64,000 bases of DNA. Origin: Lentzea aerocolonigenes. Its GTDB lineage: Bacteria > Actinomycetota > Actinomycetes > Mycobacteriales > Pseudonocardiaceae. Made by a program: the position numbers and the translations under genes. The DNA lies in NCBI RefSeq assembly GCF_000955955.1, contig NZ_JYJG01000045.1:1-64000 (forward strand), given 5' to 3'. The notes under the pieces are model-generated. The model searched no databases, was not told the DNA's origin, and saw only the letters and a list, made by a program, of their open reading frames with translations. Shown in pieces: positions 48,658-57,276 of the stretch (the first letter of the stretch is position 1; every line of letters begins with the position of its first letter).

Positions 48658-49081
48658 GCTGATCGCGTTCCTCGGCGTCGAGCACCGATCCGAGCCGGTC
48701 GGACACCGGCTTCGCGGCCACGTGCCCCTCGTCGAACAGCGCCAGCCCGGCCGGAGTGATCTCCACGGCCCGTGCCCGCCGATCACCGGGAACGGCCTTG
48801 CGCACGGCCAGTCCCTTGCGCTCGAGGTCGTCGACGATGCGCATGATCCCGGCCTTGTCCGTGCCGGTGGCCGGCGCCAGGTCGCGCTGCATCGTCGGCC
48901 CGTTGTTGACCAGCTCCATCAGCACGGCGAAGTGCCGCAGCTCGATGCCCAGCGGCCGCAACGCCTCCCCCATCACCGCGGCCGCGCGCCAGTGGGCCCG
49001 GCGCAGCAGCAACCCCAGCGCGAACGGCGACACGTCTCCTGGACGGTCGGTCGCACGCGCGGGCTTGGTCACGACGGGCAT
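48614..49081 (-). CDS. MarR-family regulator
   Basis: A 155-residue winged-helix regulator. The recognition region is PTMQRDLAPATGTDKAGIMR and the wing is GLAVRKAVPGDRRARAVEIT. The D-x-R-x-R pattern typical of MarR is present. ATG at 49081 was chosen over upstream frames that lack similarity. It probably controls the redox genes next to it. Its stop lies within the azoreductase gene, on the opposite strand. Confidence 0.88.
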   Translation of the reverse strand: MPVVTKPARATDRPGDVSPFALGLLLRRAHWRAAAVMGEALRPLGIELRHFAVLMELVNNGPTMQRDLAPATGTDKAGIMRIVDDLERKGLAVRKAVPGDRRARAVEITPAGLALFDEGHVAAKPVSDRLGSVLDAEERDQLTALLTKLAHSEDA

Positions 49082-49108
49082 GCTACCCGTGTAAACCGCC
49101 GCCTTCAG

Positions 49109-49639
49109 ATGGTCGTCTACCTCATCGTGCAACGAGAAACGAGCGCCGACTTCGACCGGTTCGTGCTGGACCGGTCGACCGCGCTGCTGCGCACAGCCGT
49201 GCTTCTGGTGGGGGACGTCGGTCACGCCGAGGACATCCTGCAGACCGCACTGCTGCGGCTGGCCACGCGCTGGAAGTCCATCACGGCACCCGAGGCGTTC
49301 GTCCGGCAGGTGCTGGTCAACCTCGCACGCGACCGGTGGCGATGGGCGCGCAGGCGAGTGTCCGAAGAGGAGCTGACGAACGCCGAGCGGGTGCCGGCCG
49401 GGCCTGACCCGGCGGACATGGTCGCCGATCGCGACACGCTGCGCCGGGCGTTGGCGAAGCTGCCGCGCCGCCAGCGGGAGGTGGTGGTGCTGCGGTTCTT
49501 CGCCGACCTCTCGGTGGCGGAGACGGCGGAGACGCTGCGCATGTCAGAGGGAACCGTCAAAGCGCACACGAGCCGTGCCGTCGCCCGGTTGCGGGAACTG
49601 CTCGGGGAACAGATCACGGAGAAGGCTCATGGTGTCTGA
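49109..49639 (+). CDS. SigE-family RNA polymerase sigma factor
   Basis: A 176-residue ECF-type sigma factor: region 2 reads LRTAVLLVGDVGHAEDILQT, region 4 has LPRRQREVVVLRFFADLSVA then MSEGTVKAHTSRAVARLRE. It fits the actinomycete SigE-family group. ATG at 49109 is used; GTG at 49127 is an alternative. It overlaps the next gene by 11 bases, as is usual with a membrane partner. Confidence 0.92.
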   Translation: MVVYLIVQRETSADFDRFVLDRSTALLRTAVLLVGDVGHAEDILQTALLRLATRWKSITAPEAFVRQVLVNLARDRWRWARRRVSEEELTNAERVPAGPDPADMVADRDTLRRALAKLPRRQREVVVLRFFADLSVAETAETLRMSEGTVKAHTSRAVARLRELLGEQITEKAHGV

Positions 49640-50411
49640 GAACGAACTGCTTGACGACGTGCGTGCCGTGCTGCACGCCGAGGTCGAGGGCGTGACGGCC
49701 AACTCCGCCGCGCTGCTCGCGTCGGTGAAGCGCAAGAAGACCGTCCGCTGGCCGTGGCTGGTGCTTCCCGTGGTCGCCGCCGCCGCGGCCGCCGCCGTCC
49801 TGGTGCCACAACAACAACAGCCGGAAGCCGCGCCTGTCGAGGTGGCGTACCAGCTGGAACGCACCAACGCCGCGCTGGAAGGCGTGCGCGGCATGGTGAT
49901 CCACGAACAGGCCCCGTCCGACGAGAAGGAGAAGTACTTCCGGCCGGGCGAGAAGGGCCTGAGTGAACGCTGGCACGCCGCGGACGGCAGCGCGTTCCGC
50001 TACCAGGCCTCGGTGGACGGCAGGCCGATCGTCGACCTGAGCCGCTCGGCCGCCGGCGACATCTTCGTCGACCATCGCGCGCGCACGTACCGCAGCACGC
50101 CGGGCGAGACGCCGGACGACCAGGTATGGACGCCGGAGGAGATCCAGAAGGCGATCAGGGACGGCCGCATCACCGTGGCCGGGCCGTCGGAGCCGATCAA
50201 CGGCACCCCGGCCGTCCGGCTGGACATCTCCGCGGACAAGGCCGGGGTGGCGACCGAGATGTGGGTCGACGCCGCCACCTACCTGCCGATGCGCTGGCGG
50301 TGGGTGCAGGACGGCGGCACACCGTTCGACGTGACGTGGCTGCCGCCGACGCCGGAGAACCTCGCGGCGCTGAAGACCCAGATCCCGGACGGCTTCACCA
50401 GGGTCGGGTGA
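49629..50411 (+). CDS. Membrane-anchored partner of the SigE-type factor (CU044_5270-like)
   Basis: A 260-residue protein. Residues 1-40 are cytoplasmic (LLDDVRAVLHAEVEGV), followed by one membrane segment (WPWLVLPVVAAAAAAAVLV) and an extracytoplasmic domain (GTPAVRLDISADKAGVATEM). This arrangement matches CU044_5270-type proteins, often encoded after SigE-family factors. An anti-sigma role is inferred from position; a zinc anti-sigma motif is absent. Its end overlaps the convergent macrodomain gene by 17 bases. Confidence 0.75.
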   Translation: MVSENELLDDVRAVLHAEVEGVTANSAALLASVKRKKTVRWPWLVLPVVAAAAAAAVLVPQQQQPEAAPVEVAYQLERTNAALEGVRGMVIHEQAPSDEKEKYFRPGEKGLSERWHAADGSAFRYQASVDGRPIVDLSRSAAGDIFVDHRARTYRSTPGETPDDQVWTPEEIQKAIRDGRITVAGPSEPINGTPAVRLDISADKAGVATEMWVDAATYLPMRWRWVQDGGTPFDVTWLPPTPENLAALKTQIPDGFTRVG

Positions 50412-51165
50412 ACGCGTTCAGCGTCGGCGTGCCCTGCTGCCGGTCCAGCACGGCGAAGACGACGTGGTCGAAGTACCTGTTGTCCCGCAGTGCGGTCTGA
50501 AAAGTCCCGGCCACGACAGCGGGCTCGTTGCCGAACACACCGCAGCCCCAGGCACCGAGCACGAGCCGCCGATGGCCGTGCGCTGCCGCAACGTGCAGAA
50601 CTCGAACGGCACGTTGCAGCAGCGCGGCCGGAATGCCCGCTTCCCGCTCGGGCTGGTTGCGCACGATCGCCGACCTGTTCGGTGCCGCCGCAGTCAGGAA
50701 CGACACCGGGTACGGCGCGTCGAGCAGGTTTCCCTTGTCGTCGCGGAAAACCGGCACGTTCGGCGAGTAGATCACGCGGTCGCTGTACGTCAGGTCCTCG
50801 TGCGCGCGGTGGTGCCGGTAGAAGTCACCGGCCGCGAGCAGGCAGGGGTAGAGCGCCGACGACCGCGCGACGCTCTCCTCCTGTGCTTGTGCGCCGTTGA
50901 GGAACCCACCGCCGGGGTTGCGCGCGGAAGCGAAGACCAGCGCGGCGACGTCACCGCCGAGCCGTCGCGTCGCCTCCAAAGTGGACTCATTCGTGACGTC
51001 GACTTCGGCCGGCTCTCCCTGCTGTGGCAACGACAGCTCGTCGTCCGGCAGGTGGAGGACCGTTCCGGACACCGCCGGAGTCACCTCGATCGAGACCTCG
51101 CCGTAGGAACCCCGTTCCGCGATCTCGACGGTCTCGCGGGCGATCGCCCGCAGCCTGCTGCTCAT
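50395..51165 (-). CDS. PARG-like macrodomain protein (TIGR02452 family)
   Basis: A 256-residue protein of the bacterial poly(ADP-ribose) glycohydrolase-like family. The signature GGGFLNGAQAQEE is present (GGG-x6-QEE), followed by SVARSSALYPCL. GAWGCGVFGNEP is the second phosphate-binding loop. It should remove ADP-ribose from targets in the cytoplasm. ATG at 51165 was chosen; ATG at 51177 is possible. No ADP-ribosyltransferase gene is visible nearby. Confidence 0.85.
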   Translation of the reverse strand: MSSRLRAIARETVEIAERGSYGEVSIEVTPAVSGTVLHLPDDELSLPQQGEPAEVDVTNESTLEATRRLGGDVAALVFASARNPGGGFLNGAQAQEESVARSSALYPCLLAAGDFYRHHRAHEDLTYSDRVIYSPNVPVFRDDKGNLLDAPYPVSFLTAAAPNRSAIVRNQPEREAGIPAALLQRAVRVLHVAAAHGHRRLVLGAWGCGVFGNEPAVVAGTFQTALRDNRYFDHVVFAVLDRQQGTPTLNAFTRPW

Positions 51166-51259
51166 GATGGATCTCATTGTCGCCCAGCAGGCCAAGCGGT
51201 TTTCCCGCCCTCCCGCAACCGAACTGCGCGGGTCCAAGGCTTATTTCCCGCTGCCGCCC

Positions 51260-52246
51260 TCAGATCCGCGCATAGATCTCGGCCACGGTGTGGAACGCGG
51301 CCTTGGGTTCCCAGTGCCCGTCGTCGTAGACCTTCACGATCCCCGGACTCGCCATGTCGAAGTCACGGCTCGGCTCGTCCGGCCGATGTGGGTAGTTGGC
51401 GAGCGCGAACAGGTACACGAACGCGCCGTCCACTCCCTCGGCCTCGAAGATCTCCAGCAGCTCCCGCAGGTACACCGCCTGCTCGTCCTCGTCCCGGACG
51501 TAGCCGTCCTGCAGGCGCACCGGCAGCCCGGACTCGTCGCTCTCGACGATTCCCATGCTGCGCGGCGCGACCGCACCCGACCCCTTCCAGGCCGCGGTGC
51601 CGAACCCGGTGATCGCCACCGGTTTCCCCTGCGCCACCAGGCTTCGCACCGACGCCGGGTACTGGTCGGCGACCTCGGCCGACCGGATGTGCTCGAACGA
51701 CATGATGTCGAACAGGCTCCAGTCGATCCGCTCGAAGTGGATGCAGGCATAGGTGATCCTGCCGCGGAACTCGGCCCGGATCGCCTTGACCGCCGTGGCC
51801 AGGAACTCGTTGAGGCTCGCGGCGGCCTCCGCCATTCGGTCGGGGTGGCTGACCAGCCGGGTCACCCGGTCCATCACGTCGTCTCCCGGCACGAAACCGA
51901 CGTTCATGATGCTCATCTCGACACCCGCCACGAACACGACCTCGGCGCCTTCGGCCCGGACCCGTTCGGCGCGCTGGGCGCAGTCGACGAAGAGCTCCAG
52001 GATCTCGGCCTGCGTCAGCTCCAGCGGGTACGGCGAGAACCACACCTCCAGACCGAGCGAGGCCGCGATCCGAGCGGACTGCTCCAGCCGTTCCGGCGAG
52101 CCGCCGACCAGGTGCACGGCGTTGCAGTGCAGGTCGTCCCTGATGACCCGCAGATCCCGCGCGACCACGCCGAGATCGAACTCCGGTACGGAGATCTCAC
52201 CGTCACGGACGAAGCCGGTGTCGTAAGCGATGCCCTTTGCTCTCAT
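51260..52246 (-). CDS. TIM-barrel protein, often annotated as abortive infection protein
   Basis: A 328-residue TIM-barrel-like protein. It begins RAKGIAYDTGFVRDG and has DDLHCNAVHLVGGSPERL, GLEVWFSPYPLEL and AVAITGFGTAAWKG-like strands. I recall actinobacterial relatives labelled abortive phage infection protein, but I know of no demonstrated role. Glycosidase-like acidic residues (for example IVESDESG) are visible, but I cannot assign a catalytic pair. The start ATG at 52246 has only a weak ribosome binding site and lies next to two palindromic sequences. Confidence 0.7.
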   Translation of the reverse strand: MRAKGIAYDTGFVRDGEISVPEFDLGVVARDLRVIRDDLHCNAVHLVGGSPERLEQSARIAASLGLEVWFSPYPLELTQAEILELFVDCAQRAERVRAEGAEVVFVAGVEMSIMNVGFVPGDDVMDRVTRLVSHPDRMAEAAASLNEFLATAVKAIRAEFRGRITYACIHFERIDWSLFDIMSFEHIRSAEVADQYPASVRSLVAQGKPVAITGFGTAAWKGSGAVAPRSMGIVESDESGLPVRLQDGYVRDEDEQAVYLRELLEIFEAEGVDGAFVYLFALANYPHRPDEPSRDFDMASPGIVKVYDDGHWEPKAAFHTVAEIYARI

Positions 52247-52253
52247 ACCTAAA

Positions 52254-52282
52254 TGCGTACACGCAATTTTGCGTGCACGCAA
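52254..52282. promoter_or_regulatory. Palindromic GCGT-N-ACGC operator pair
   Basis: TTGCGTGCACGCAA at 52269-52282 is a perfect 14-bp palindrome. TGCGTACACGCA at 52254-52265 is a close, imperfect copy. They lie 8-36 bases upstream of the TIM-barrel gene and just beyond the end of the USP gene. They look like binding sites for a dimeric repressor encoded elsewhere. Confidence 0.65.
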
Positions 52283-52283
52283 C

Positions 52284-52718
52284 TTAAGACGGCCAGACCA
52301 GCAGCACCGGGCAGGTCGCGTGGTCGACGACGAACCGCGTCGGCGGACCGAGACTGCGCGGGCCCGCATGGCTGACGTCGCCGTCCCGGCACACCACGAG
52401 GAGCGAGGCATCTCGAGCTGCCGCAACGACTTCGTGCTCAACCCGCCCCACTCGCGCGGACGTCGTGCACGGCATCCCCAAGCGTGCGGCGGCCGCCTCC
52501 AGCAGCCTCGAAGCGTGGTCCGCGGCGAGGTGGTCCAGCTGGGTGCCGGGGTCTCGCGCGGGCTGACCTCTGCCGAACAGCCCGGCGAACGCGCCATGAG
52601 CCGCGCCGGGTACGTCGTGATCACTCACGTGCAGCAGCAGGAAGTCGGACCCGTGTGCGCGGGCCGCGTCCACACTGGACTGCCAGGTGTCGTCGGCGAT
52701 CCACACGACGACTGTCAT
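52284..52718 (-). CDS. Universal stress protein-like domain
   Basis: A 144-residue UspA-like protein with VVWIADDTWQSSVDAARAHG at the start and a final strand CPVLLVWPS. The usual ATP-binding G-x2-G-x9-G(S/T) is poorly kept (GDVSHAGPRSLGPPTRFV). ATG at 52718 was chosen because GGAGG lies 6 bases upstream; an ATG at 52724 abuts that site. It is coupled to the transporter gene before it. Confidence 0.75.
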   Translation of the reverse strand: MTVVVWIADDTWQSSVDAARAHGSDFLLLHVSDHDVPGAAHGAFAGLFGRGQPARDPGTQLDHLAADHASRLLEAAAARLGMPCTTSARVGRVEHEVVAAARDASLLVVCRDGDVSHAGPRSLGPPTRFVVDHATCPVLLVWPS

Positions 52719-52720
52719 GG

Positions 52721-53962
52721 TCATCCTCCGATCACGTGCAGGGACGCCCACAGTGCCACGACCGCGCCGGCCAGGGTGGCAGGCACGGCGAGCAGGCCGA
52801 GCCGGGTGAACTCTGGCAGGTTCACCTCGGTGTCGTGGTCGTGCACGATCCGCCGCCACAGCAACGTGGCCAGCGACCCGGCGTAGGTCAGATTGGGTCC
52901 GAGGTTCACGCCCAGCAGCACCGCCAGCACCGCCCCGGACCCGAGCGGCACGACCAGCGGCAGCAGCACGAGCACCGCGGGCAGGTTGTTGATCACGTTC
53001 GCCAGCACTGCCGCGACCGCCGCGACACCGAGCAACGCCAGCAGCCCGTTGCCGCTCGGCACCACGTTCTCGAGCACCTCGTCGAGCCCGTTGTCCACCA
53101 CCGCCCGCACCACGACACCGAGGCCGAGCACGAACGCGAGAAACGGCAACGAAGCAGACTGCACGATCTTCAACACGGACGTACGACGTTTCATCAGCGC
53201 ACGGACCGCCATCGCCACGGCACCCGCACACGCAGCCCACGCCGGGTCGATCCCAGTAGCCGACGCCACGACGAACCCGACCAGCGTCAGCCCGACCGTG
53301 GCCAGCGCGAACACCGGCAGCTCACGCGGCGGCCGCACCGACGGGGCGTGCACCGGCGCGTCGAGATCGGTGCGGAAGAACCGCCGGAACACCACATATT
53401 CGAGGCCGATCGCCACCACCCACGGCAACGCCATCAACGCCGCGAACCGCGTGAAGCTCAGCCCACTGGACGCGAACGCCAGCAGGTTCGTCAGGTTCGA
53501 CACCGGCAGCAGCAGGGACGCGGAGTTCGACAGGTGCGTGCACGCGTAGACGTGGGGCTTGGGCCGCACCCCGAGCTGTGCGGCCGTCGCGAACACCACG
53601 GGCGTCAGCAACACCACGGTGGCGTCGAGGCTCAACACCGCCGTGATCACCGACGCCGTGACGAACACACCGCCCAGCAACGTCCGAGGCCGCCCGCCCG
53701 AGGCCCGCGCCATCCACGTCCCGCACGCGTGGAAGAGGCCGTCGTCGTCACACAGTTGCGCCAGCACGAGGATCGCGGCCAGGAACCCGATCACGGGCCC
53801 CAGCCGCACCGCCTCGTCCACGGCGTGGCCGAGGGGCAACGCGCCGACCAGCACGACGAGCAGCCCGGCCGGCACCGCCACCGCCGCCTCGGGCCATCCC
53901 CACGGCCGGACGACCGCGCAGACCAGCACGGCCGCCAGCAACAACACAGACAGCGCCAGCAC
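52721..53962 (-). CDS. ArsB/SLC13-type ion transporter
   Basis: A 413-residue membrane protein with about 11-12 helices. The paired loops SNSASLLLPVSNLTNLLAF and GVNLGPNLTYAGSLATLLW are typical of the ion transporter superfamily (ArsB/NhaD-like). It might carry arsenite, an organic acid, or sodium. GTG at 53962 is used. Its stop overlaps the USP gene start region. No arsR or arsC is present, so an arsenic role is uncertain. Confidence 0.83.
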   Translation of the reverse strand: MLALSVLLLAAVLVCAVVRPWGWPEAAVAVPAGLLVVLVGALPLGHAVDEAVRLGPVIGFLAAILVLAQLCDDDGLFHACGTWMARASGGRPRTLLGGVFVTASVITAVLSLDATVVLLTPVVFATAAQLGVRPKPHVYACTHLSNSASLLLPVSNLTNLLAFASSGLSFTRFAALMALPWVVAIGLEYVVFRRFFRTDLDAPVHAPSVRPPRELPVFALATVGLTLVGFVVASATGIDPAWAACAGAVAMAVRALMKRRTSVLKIVQSASLPFLAFVLGLGVVVRAVVDNGLDEVLENVVPSGNGLLALLGVAAVAAVLANVINNLPAVLVLLPLVVPLGSGAVLAVLLGVNLGPNLTYAGSLATLLWRRIVHDHDTEVNLPEFTRLGLLAVPATLAGAVVALWASLHVIGG

Positions 53963-53972
53963 GGCGCAAACG

Positions 53973-54431
53973 TTAGGACATCTTCGCGGCCGCCGACTTG
54001 ATGGCCTGCCGGATGCGGAAGTACGTCCCGCACCGGCACACGTTCGCGATCCGGTCGATGTCCTCGTCCGTCGGCTCGCTCTTGTTCTTCAGCAACGCCG
54101 CGGCCGCCATGATCTGACCCGGCTGGCAGTAGCCGCACTGAGCGACGTCCTGCTCCAGCCACGCCTCCTGAACGGGGTGGAGGTCGTCACCCGACGCCAG
54201 CCCCTCGATCGTGGTCACCGTCTTCCCCGAGCACGAGGAAACCGGCGTCACGCACGGCTGGATCTCCGCGCCGTCGAGGTGGGACGTGCAGGCGCGGCAC
54301 ACCCCGATGCCGCAGCCGAACTTCGGGCCGCGCACCCCGAGCTTGTCGCGCAGCACCCAGAGCAGCGCCAGGTCGGCGGGCGCGTCCACGGTGACCGCCC
54401 GGCCGTTGACGACGAAGGTGTAGGTAGGCAC
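53973..54431 (-). CDS. 2Fe-2S subunit of a molybdenum hydroxylase
   Basis: A 152-residue iron-sulfur subunit (IorA/CoxS-like). Four-cysteine plant-type site: KFGCGIGVCRACTSHLDG and later C. The second cluster reads AQCGYCQPGQIM with NVCRCGTYFRI. It passes electrons from the molybdenum subunit encoded just upstream (12 bases). GTG start follows GAAGGAG. Confidence 0.93.
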   Translation of the reverse strand: MPTYTFVVNGRAVTVDAPADLALLWVLRDKLGVRGPKFGCGIGVCRACTSHLDGAEIQPCVTPVSSCSGKTVTTIEGLASGDDLHPVQEAWLEQDVAQCGYCQPGQIMAAAALLKNKSEPTDEDIDRIANVCRCGTYFRIRQAIKSAAAKMS

Positions 54432-54443
54432 AGGGACGCTCCT

Positions 54444-56657
54444 TCAGCGCGGGAACGGCTCGAAGTCGACCGGGAAGATGATCGGGAAGCTGCGCGGCAC
54501 CACACCCGTTGCCCGCGCGTAGGCGTTGGCGATCGCGCCCACCGCGGCCGGCACGCCCAGCTCGCCCGCACCGCCGGGTTCACCGGTCGCCGGCATGACG
54601 AAGATCCGCACGTCCAGCGGCGCGTCCTTCTGCCGCGCGTAGTGGAACTGCGAGTACGAGCCCTCCAGCGGCAGACCGCGATCGATGTGCAGACCAGCGC
54701 GCAGCGTGGTGGAGATGGCGTCGGTCAGGCCACCGAGCAGCTGCGCCTCCAGGCCGCGCGGGTTGATCGGGCGGCCGACGTCGGCCGCGATCACCGCCTT
54801 GACCACGCGCGGGTTCTGCGGATCCCTGGCGTCGATCTCGACCAGACAGGCCGTGCACGACTGGTACTCGTCGTGGAACGCCACCCCCTGAGCGAACCCC
54901 CGAGGCATCGCCCGGCCCCACTGACCTTCCGCGGCCACCTTGTCCAGCACCGCGCGCTGGCGATCGTGCTTGAGGTACTCGCGGCGGAACGCGACAGGAT
55001 CCTTGCCCATCCGCGCGGCGAGCTGGTCGACCACGATCTCTTCCGCACCACGGGTGTTGGCCGAGTAGACCGACCGCCACGACCCCGTGTGCATCTTCAA
55101 CGGCACCTCGTTGAGCAACGAGGTCACCACGCCGAAGTTGTAGGGCACGTGACAGGTCGTCAAAAACACCGTCTGTGCAAAGGAAAGGTTGCCTCCAACG
55201 GGCAATGACGCCGCCGTCGCCGTGAGAATCTCGCCGAGCCCGTGCCGGAAGTCGGTCTCCACGGACGCCACCCGGTGCTCGAACGTCAGCACGTTGCCGA
55301 GCCCGAACGTCGCCCGCAGCTTGTGGTGACTGGCCGCGCGCGCACGGCCGTGCCGCATGTCATCAGTGCGCGACCACATCAGCTTCACCGGGCGCCGCAA
55401 CGCCTTCGAGATCTGCGCGGCCTCGATCGCCGCGTCGAAGAACAACCTGCGCCCGAACGATCCGCCGCCCTGCATCACGTGCACGGTCACCGCGGACTCG
55501 GGCAGCCCGACGACAGAGGCGATCGTCTGACGCGCCACGATCGGCGACTTCAGGCCCGCCCAGATCTCCGCCCGGTCGTCACGCACGTCCGCGATCGCCG
55601 AGTTCGTCTCCATCGGAGCGTGGCTGACGAACGCGAAGTCGAACTCCATGTCGACGTGCTGGGTCAGCAGCGGCGGCACCACGAACGGCAGCGCCGCCGC
55701 CCGCAGCTTCGCCCGGATCTCCTTGTCCGACAACGCGTCGATCGTGCCGGGGTGCCAGGTCACCTGCAACGCGTCCCGAGCGGCCATGGCCTGCCCGAAC
55801 GTCTCCGCCACGACCGCGACACCCGTCGGCACCACGCCGACGGCCAGCACACCGGGCATCGCTTTCGCCACGCTCGAATCAACCGACTTCACCGTGCCGT
55901 TGATCGTCGGCGGCCGGCGCACCACCGTCGGCATCGCGCCGGGTACGTCGTGGTCGAGCGTGTACTTGAACTGACCGGTGACCATCGCACGGGCGTCGAT
56001 GCGCGACTGCGGAGTGCCGACCAGCCGGTGCTCCGAGACAGGTTTCGGTTGCGCGGCGAAGACCCCGGTCAACTGGGCCGCCGCAGAAGTCAGCAGCCCG
56101 TACGCGATGTACCGCCCGTCCGGCAGGATCACACCACCGTCGCGTGTGGACAGTCGAGAAGCCGCCACGCCGTACTGCTCGGAAGCCGCCGCGAGAAGCC
56201 TGGCCCGTGCAGCCGCCGCCGCCTGACGGACCGGCCCGTACACCGACCGGATCGTGTTGGAACCACCGGTGAGCTGGTTGAACAGCAGCTCCGGCCGCGC
56301 ATCCGCGAGCACGACCCGCACCTGCGAAAGCGGCAGGTCGAGCTCCTCCGCGACGAGCATCGCGGTGGCAGTGGTGATGCCCTGGCCGACCTCGGCACGA
56401 GGCAGTTCGAGCGTGACGACACCGTCCTCGCCGACGCTCAGCACAGCGAGCGCACCGGCTGTCGGTGTTCCGGCCAGGATGAGGATGTCGCCGAGATCCA
56501 TGATCTCGGCCGGTTGCGGCAGTGTCGGGAGGACCGCCTCCGCAGTGCCGGGAACCGCAACGGTCAGCACCGGAGCGGCCACCAGGAACGCGAGGAACTG
56601 CCGACGACGTAAGGGGACCCGGGCATCGGGGACCGGGACTTCGTTGTCACAGGTCAT
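54444..56657 (-). CDS. Molybdopterin-binding subunit, isoquinoline oxidoreductase-like
   Basis: A 737-residue large subunit of the xanthine oxidase family, of the IorB/aldehyde oxidase-like type. The N-terminus has a Tat signal (RRRQFLAFLVAAPVLTV), so the holoenzyme is exported folded with the small subunit. Molybdenum-cofactor contacts include QGGGSFGRRLFFDAA, TARGAEE-type SANTRGAEEI, and the C-terminal GAGELGVPAAVGA with the conserved Glu. Substrate could be an aldehyde or N-heterocycle. No FAD subunit is encoded, so a cytochrome or other carrier is the likely acceptor. Confidence 0.9.
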   Translation of the reverse strand: MTCDNEVPVPDARVPLRRRQFLAFLVAAPVLTVAVPGTAEAVLPTLPQPAEIMDLGDILILAGTPTAGALAVLSVGEDGVVTLELPRAEVGQGITTATAMLVAEELDLPLSQVRVVLADARPELLFNQLTGGSNTIRSVYGPVRQAAAAARARLLAAASEQYGVAASRLSTRDGGVILPDGRYIAYGLLTSAAAQLTGVFAAQPKPVSEHRLVGTPQSRIDARAMVTGQFKYTLDHDVPGAMPTVVRRPPTINGTVKSVDSSVAKAMPGVLAVGVVPTGVAVVAETFGQAMAARDALQVTWHPGTIDALSDKEIRAKLRAAALPFVVPPLLTQHVDMEFDFAFVSHAPMETNSAIADVRDDRAEIWAGLKSPIVARQTIASVVGLPESAVTVHVMQGGGSFGRRLFFDAAIEAAQISKALRRPVKLMWSRTDDMRHGRARAASHHKLRATFGLGNVLTFEHRVASVETDFRHGLGEILTATAASLPVGGNLSFAQTVFLTTCHVPYNFGVVTSLLNEVPLKMHTGSWRSVYSANTRGAEEIVVDQLAARMGKDPVAFRREYLKHDRQRAVLDKVAAEGQWGRAMPRGFAQGVAFHDEYQSCTACLVEIDARDPQNPRVVKAVIAADVGRPINPRGLEAQLLGGLTDAISTTLRAGLHIDRGLPLEGSYSQFHYARQKDAPLDVRIFVMPATGEPGGAGELGVPAAVGAIANAYARATGVVPRSFPIIFPVDFEPFPR

Positions 56658-56779
56658 GTACTCGTCAACGACATCCGGACCAGCCGGGTACGACCGTCAG
56701 CCGAATGGGCGCAGGACTGACTGGCGGATCACCGCAACTGCGGCACGAACCCGAACGATTCGCCGTAGCTGAGACCGAC

Positions 56780-57217
56780 TCACTCGACCAGTGGCACCCG
56801 GCGCCTCAGCACGCGTTCCGTACCGCCGGTCGCGTCCAGCAACCGGATCAACGCCCGCTTCACCGCGTCGTCACCGTGGACGTCGAACTCCCGGCGAATC
56901 CTCCTGCTGTCCTCCACGAGCTTCCGGCCGCGTTTCGTGAGAACCGCCCGCCTGACGCGGCTGTCCACGCGGTCCGGCTCGCGCACGACATACCCGAGCC
57001 GCTCGAGCTCGGCCAGCTGCTTCGAGGCGGCCTGCTGCGTCACGCCGAGCAACTCCCCCAGCTCGGACACCGTCGGCTCGCTCTCGATCAGATGCTGGAT
57101 CACGTACCCGTGCGAGACGCGCACTCCGTCGTGCCCGATCTCGTGCAGCCGCCGGAGAATCGCGTCGTTCGCGGAGCTGCCCGCCAGGTACGCGAGCGTG
57201 GCGAGGTCGATGTCCAT
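56780..57217 (-). CDS. MarR-family regulator
   Basis: A 145-residue winged-helix regulator: EPTVSELGELLGVTQQAASK is the HTH, and GYVVREPDRVDSRVRRAVLT the wing with D-x-R-x-R. ATG at 57217 was chosen over a frame open to 57262 that overlaps the operators. Two adjacent ACAAC-N4-GTTGT palindromes lie between it and the divergent NTF2-like gene, which it probably controls. Confidence 0.88.
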   Translation of the reverse strand: MDIDLATLAYLAGSSANDAILRRLHEIGHDGVRVSHGYVIQHLIESEPTVSELGELLGVTQQAASKQLAELERLGYVVREPDRVDSRVRRAVLTKRGRKLVEDSRRIRREFDVHGDDAVKRALIRLLDATGGTERVLRRRVPLVE

Positions 57218-57244
57218 CAGGTCCACACCCGCATCCTCACATTG

Positions 57245-57272
57245 ACAACCGCAGTTGTACAACTATGGTTGT
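57245..57272. promoter_or_regulatory. Tandem ACAAC-N4-GTTGT operators
   Basis: Two exact copies of ACAAC-N4-GTTGT stand back to back at 57245-57258 and 57259-57272. They fill the 59-bp spacer between the MarR and NTF2-like genes. The 14-bp spacing and symmetry are typical of dimeric MarR regulators. The right copy nearly reaches the NTF2-like start codon. Confidence 0.8.
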
Positions 57273-57276
57273 GCAT

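Noticed and set aside
52721..53962. Arsenic-resistance operon
   Set aside because: The transporter is ArsB-like, but no arsR, arsC or arsM gene is adjacent, so a specific arsenic role is not supported.
52484..55208. Long plus-strand frames (505 and 549 residues)
   Set aside because: Antisense to the USP, transporter and molybdenum hydroxylase genes; His/Arg/Gln-rich shadows.
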